Assembly: GCA_027325475.1 (NCBI GenBank)
Contig: DAIEFO010000103.1
Coordinates: forward strand, 1 to 7,664
Length of the DNA stretch: 7,664 nt
Direction: 5' to 3'
DNA from: Desulfobacteraceae bacterium
Lineage (GTDB): Bacteria > Desulfobacterota > Desulfobacteria > Desulfobacterales > Desulfatirhabdiaceae
Of the stretch, positions 5,063-7,664 are shown piece after piece. The position numbers and the translations under genes are program-made. The notes below the pieces were generated by a model. It was not told where the DNA came from. It made no database searches and worked only from the letters and a program-made list of their open reading frames with translations. Each line of letters opens with the position of its first letter. The stretch's first letter is position 1.

Positions 5063-6214
5063 TCATACCGGCCGGCTCAAAAGCGATCGAGATATGACCA
5101 TGCGCTGGACTTCACTGGTTCCCTCATAAATTTCGGTGACCTTGGCATCCCGGAAATACCGTTCCACATCATATTCCTTGCTGTAACCGTACCCGCCGTG
5201 AATCTGAATTGCCAGGCTGGCAACCCGCATTGCCAGCGCACTGCAATACAGTTTTGCCTTCGCGGCTTCAGGACCAAAAGAATTTCCGGAATCTTTGTAT
5301 GCGCACGCCCTGTAAAGCAGCAGTCTGCCGGCATCGATTTCTGTGGACATATCCGCCAGATAATTCTGGATGGTCTGAAACGAAGAGATGGGTTTTCCGA
5401 ATTGCTGACGTTCTTTGGAATATTTCAGCGCCGCGTCAAAAGCGCCCTGGGCGATTCCCAGCGCCTGAGCCGCAATACCGATTCTGCCGGTATCCAGAGC
5501 CGCAAGCCCGATTTTAAGACCATCGCCGGGGCGGCCCAGCAGATGAATTCCCGAAACTCTGCAATCTTCGAGAAACAGTGAAGATACCGGATTGGCCCGC
5601 ATACCGCAGAGGTCTTCGATCTCTCCGACGGAAAACCCCGGCATCCCCTTTTCCACCATAAACACTCCCGCGTTTCGACCCGAACGCCCGGCGGCATCGG
5701 TAACCGCAAATATCAATGCCAAACCGCAGACGCCGCCATTGGTGACAAAGATTTTGGTGCCATTGATGACATAGTCGTCGCCATCTTGAAAGGCGTAAGT
5801 TTCGACACCGCCGGCGTCGGAGCCCGCATTGGCCTCGGAAAGGGAAAAAGCGCCGATACGTTCACCGCAGGCAAGAGATGGCAAAAAGCGCTTTTTCTGC
5901 GCTTCGGTTCCAAACCGGACAATGGGATATGCCCCCACACTGTTGTGGACGGTGACGCACAGCCCGACGGCCGCGCTGACGCGGGAAAGCTCTTCGATGA
6001 TGATGGCGTAGCTGATGCTGTCCACTTCTGCACCGCCGTAAGCTTTGGGGATCTGAAGGCCGAAAAAATTGAGAGGCCGCATTTTCTCCACCACTTCCCA
6101 CGGGAAACGGCTTTCATGGTCCATATCATGGACGATGGGGGAAATTTCGGTTTCGGCGAACTCCCGCACCATCTTTCGTATGAGCTTGTGCTTCATGCAC
6201 GGATTAAAATCCAT
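5063..6214 (-). CDS. Acyl-CoA dehydrogenase
   Basis: A 383-residue FAD acyl-CoA dehydrogenase, the standard length for the short/medium-chain family, catalysing alpha,beta-dehydrogenation of a CoA thioester (or the reverse enoyl-CoA reduction) with EtfAB as electron partner. Signature 1 is FSLSEANAGSD (123-133). The FAD/tetramer motif KERQQFGKPI is at 267-276. Signature 2, from QIHGGYGYS (337-345) through the end of the protein, includes IYEGTSEVQR (362-371); E364 is the catalytic base position of butyryl- and medium-chain enzymes (isovaleryl- and long-chain types carry it elsewhere). I start it at ATG 6214, giving MDFNP, the usual opening, with GGGG at 6225-6222 seven bases upstream; a GTG at 6244 would add ten residues but has no close ribosome site. 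First gene of the acd-etfB-etfA operon. Chain length or branch preference cannot be deduced. Confidence 0.95.
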   Translation of the reverse strand: MDFNPCMKHKLIRKMVREFAETEISPIVHDMDHESRFPWEVVEKMRPLNFFGLQIPKAYGGAEVDSISYAIIIEELSRVSAAVGLCVTVHNSVGAYPIVRFGTEAQKKRFLPSLACGERIGAFSLSEANAGSDAGGVETYAFQDGDDYVINGTKIFVTNGGVCGLALIFAVTDAAGRSGRNAGVFMVEKGMPGFSVGEIEDLCGMRANPVSSLFLEDCRVSGIHLLGRPGDGLKIGLAALDTGRIGIAAQALGIAQGAFDAALKYSKERQQFGKPISSFQTIQNYLADMSTEIDAGRLLLYRACAYKDSGNSFGPEAAKAKLYCSALAMRVASLAIQIHGGYGYSKEYDVERYFRDAKVTEIYEGTSEVQRMVISRSLLSRPV

Positions 6215-6263
6215 CGTCAGACCCCATTCCAGGTATTCTCGCACAAAAAATTCAAATTTTCCT

Positions 6264-6332
6264 CTATTTGCCCTTCATCTCAGAAAGTAGTTCCCATTGA
6301 AGGTATCCGATTCCGAATACTTCGGTGGACAT
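6264..6332 (-). CDS. Possible 22-codon leader ORF before acd
   Basis: A short frame encoding MSTEVFGIGYLQWELLSEMKG plus a final Lys, ending in TAG 50 bases before the acd start. It has a reasonable ribosome site, AAAAGGA at 6346-6340, seven bases before its ATG. I do not recognise the peptide; it has no signal sequence or membrane segment. It could be a translated leader that influences acd expression, a tiny protein, or chance: frames this short are common by accident. The ribosome site and its position at the head of the operon are the only support. Confidence 0.25.
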   Translation of the reverse strand: MSTEVFGIGYLQWELLSEMKGK

Positions 6333-6444
6333 GCGAACATCCTTTTAGTAAATTATCATAAAATATAAAAGTGAAAAGAGAACCCACGATAAATTTGTTC
6401 CACCTTCCTTGACACCCCTCTTTGGATTCAGTCAGAAGATGCTG
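6333..6444 (-). promoter_or_regulatory. AT-rich probable promoter region of the acd-etfBA operon
   Basis: Between the end of the OYE gene (6445) and the leader ORF the minus strand becomes strongly A+T-rich, particularly 6350-6372. It contains TATGAT at 6360-6355, a five-of-six match to a sigma-70 -10 box, but I found no good -35 box at the proper distance. No hairpin plus T-run ends the OYE transcript here, so read-through from the upstream genes into acd also remains possible. The call rests on composition and position more than on motif quality. Confidence 0.3.
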
Positions 6445-7560
6445 CTAAAGCTCTGGCTGCATCTTTCTCGTTTTTTCAGCAGCGCAGTGCAAAGCTTCTT
6501 TTGTGGAAAATGTTGAAAAACATTTGTTGCATGAAATGCATAACGCCTTTGTTCTGTCTCCGTTTTCCCACCTTCGAATGAGATGAGGTTCCCTGATGAG
6601 CGGGCGCGCCAGAGCGATAAAATCGGCAAGCCCTGAAGCAACGACCTCTTCTGCAATATCGAATGATAGAAAACCGCCCACCAGAATCAGAGGCATTTTT
6701 ATTTCCTTTTTGAATGCTCCGGCAGCTTTTCTGTAATAGACCTCCCGGTCTCTGGATTTTGACGTACCGGTCCTGGATGGGACAAGCTTTCCGGACTCAA
6801 AGGTGCCGCCGCTCATTTCAATGGCATCCATACCACGATCTTCGAGCATGTGGGCGATTTTGATCATCTCTTCCATCGTCATTCCGCCGTCAACAAAATC
6901 CTCCGAATTGATTTTGGCCATTACCGGAAACAACCTGCCAACCCTTTGCCTGATTTCCGTGTACACTTCAAGAAGCAATCGGGCGCGGTTTTCGATGCTT
7001 CCACCGTAGCTGTCTTTTCTTTTGTTATAACGTGGAGATAAAAACTGACTCAGTAAATAGCTGTGGGCAGAATGAATTTCAACTGCATCAAAGCCTGCCT
7101 TGACAGCCCTTTCGGACGCATCCCCAAAAGCGGTTATCGTCCTCTTGATATCATCAGATGTCATTTCGGAAGCTTTCTGGACGTCTGATTCAACCCATGC
7201 CGAAGGCCCGAGGGCTGCATCGCCGCCTTTCCCAATGCCTCTTTGTCCGGCATGGGCCAGTTGTACGGCAACAAGACTTCCATTTTGGTGGACAGCCGAC
7301 GTCAGCCGTTTCAAACCGTCAATCATGGCGTCGGAATAAATACCCAATTGTCGAGGCCCTGCCTGGCCTTCTTTTGTCACAAAGGTGTGGCCGGTAATGA
7401 TAAGCCCAAGGCCGCCACGGGCAAGCTCTGCCATCAGGTTCACCAAGCGATCCTCTACCGTTCCGTCAATCCCTGCCATTGCTTCATAGGTTGCGGATCT
7501 CACAAAACGGTTTTTCAACTTCATGCCATTGATCTCTGCTGGTTCAAATAATATGGACAT
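6445..7560 (-). CDS. Old Yellow Enzyme-family NADH:flavin oxidoreductase with Fe-S cysteine cluster
   Basis: A 371-residue FMN TIM-barrel oxidoreductase of the OYE/NADH:flavin oxidoreductase family, whose members reduce activated C=C bonds (enoates, dienoyl-CoA). FEPAEINGMKLKNRFVRSAT (5-24) is the classic first barrel strand; VQLAHAGQRG (99-108) holds the FMN-contacting Gln100; EIHSAHSYLLSQFLSP (161-176) contains the substrate-binding H163/H166 pair and Y168; YGGSIENRARLLLEV (185-199) and the phosphate-binding GGF (295-297) and ALARP (316-320) follow. After the barrel is C341-x2-C344-x2-C347-x11-C359, close to the [4Fe-4S] motif of bacterial 2,4-dienoyl-CoA reductase and trimethylamine dehydrogenase, but the FAD/NAD(P)H domains that follow in those enzymes are missing. 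The start at ATG 7560 is backed by AAGGA at 7571-7567, six bases away. The electron donor must be a separate protein. It lies 14 bases after the preceding gene, so they share an operon. Confidence 0.92.
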   Translation of the reverse strand: MSILFEPAEINGMKLKNRFVRSATYEAMAGIDGTVEDRLVNLMAELARGGLGLIITGHTFVTKEGQAGPRQLGIYSDAMIDGLKRLTSAVHQNGSLVAVQLAHAGQRGIGKGGDAALGPSAWVESDVQKASEMTSDDIKRTITAFGDASERAVKAGFDAVEIHSAHSYLLSQFLSPRYNKRKDSYGGSIENRARLLLEVYTEIRQRVGRLFPVMAKINSEDFVDGGMTMEEMIKIAHMLEDRGMDAIEMSGGTFESGKLVPSRTGTSKSRDREVYYRKAAGAFKKEIKMPLILVGGFLSFDIAEEVVASGLADFIALARPLIREPHLIRRWENGDRTKALCISCNKCFSTFSTKEALHCAAEKTRKMQPEL

Positions 7561-7573
7561 TATTTTTCCTTTC

Positions 7574-7664
7574 TTAATCCGAAAAATGAAACTGTTCCAG
7601 GTAGTCATTCAGCGCCTGGCGCGCTTCCGGTTTCAGCTCCGGGCAGCTTTGGCTGCCTTTGGCG
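7574..7664 (-). CDS. C-terminal end of an unidentified protein (partial)
   Basis: An open frame enters from the right edge and ends with TAA at 7576-7574, giving the last 29 residues: KGSQSCPELKPEARQALNDY preceded by Ala and followed by LEQFHFSD. The C-terminus looks helical and charged. I do not recognise the family. Support for coding is the tight spacing to the OYE gene (its ribosome site AAGGA lies just after this stop) and the uninterrupted frame to the window edge, though 30 codons without a stop is weak by itself. The 5' part lies outside the window. Confidence 0.5.
   Translation of the reverse strand, partial: AKGSQSCPELKPEARQALNDYLEQFHFSD

Noticed and set aside
4214..5581. 455-residue open frame on the plus strand
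   Set aside because: It lies antisense to etfB and acd, which are recognised family members with intact motifs. Its translation has no recognisable domain; GC-rich codon bias on the opposite strand explains the lack of stops.
5786..6361. 191-residue open frame on the plus strand
   Set aside because: Antisense to the N-terminal half of the acyl-CoA dehydrogenase and its leader, with no domain or ribosome site to support it.

Overview
The window reads as a chromosomal segment of an anaerobic, acyl-CoA-degrading bacterium, most probably a Desulfobacteraceae-type member of the Desulfobacterota. That placement is inferred from an acyl-CoA dehydrogenase/ETF operon of the clostridial (anaerobe) type, a stand-alone Fe-S Old Yellow Enzyme, and a palindromic dispersed element of a style I associate with that group. 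No marker gene is present to prove it.

Layout. (1) Bases 30-603, plus strand: a complete type II toxin-antitoxin pair (Phd/YefM-like antitoxin, RelE/ParE-like toxin) with overlapping genes. (2) Bases 604-863: non-coding, with small hairpins and a possible sigma-54-type promoter just before the next gene. (3) Bases 864-2667, plus: a two-gene operon of an extended SDR (NAD-dependent epimerase/3beta-HSD type) and a methyltransferase-fold protein with an atypical cofactor loop. (4) Bases 2676-3198: a small repeat island. It holds a 20-bp-stem hairpin, the first 43 codons of a REP-associated tyrosine transposase (RAYT), and a 165-bp palindromic element that cuts the RAYT off. (5) Bases 3199-6214, minus: an operon transcribed acd -> etfB -> etfA, preceded by an AT-rich leader with a possible 22-codon ORF. 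(6) Bases 6445-7664, minus: an Old Yellow Enzyme-family oxidoreductase with a C-terminal four-cysteine cluster, preceded by the end of an unidentified gene that runs off the window.

How the genes work together. The acyl-CoA dehydrogenase would oxidise (or, with a bifurcating ETF, have its enoyl-CoA product reduced by) a CoA thioester, with EtfAB as electron partner. The upstream OYE family includes 2,4-dienoyl-CoA reductase-like enzymes, so the minus-strand block may form one CoA-ester/enoate redox unit; the exact substrate cannot be read from sequence. The SDR-methyltransferase pair looks like a separate small-molecule or lipid modification unit. The two transcription blocks converge on the repeat island.

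I did not find a convincing new defence or mobile system. The items most worth a second look are the nested palindrome inside the RAYT, the unusual EtfB nucleotide loop and the degenerate methyltransferase.
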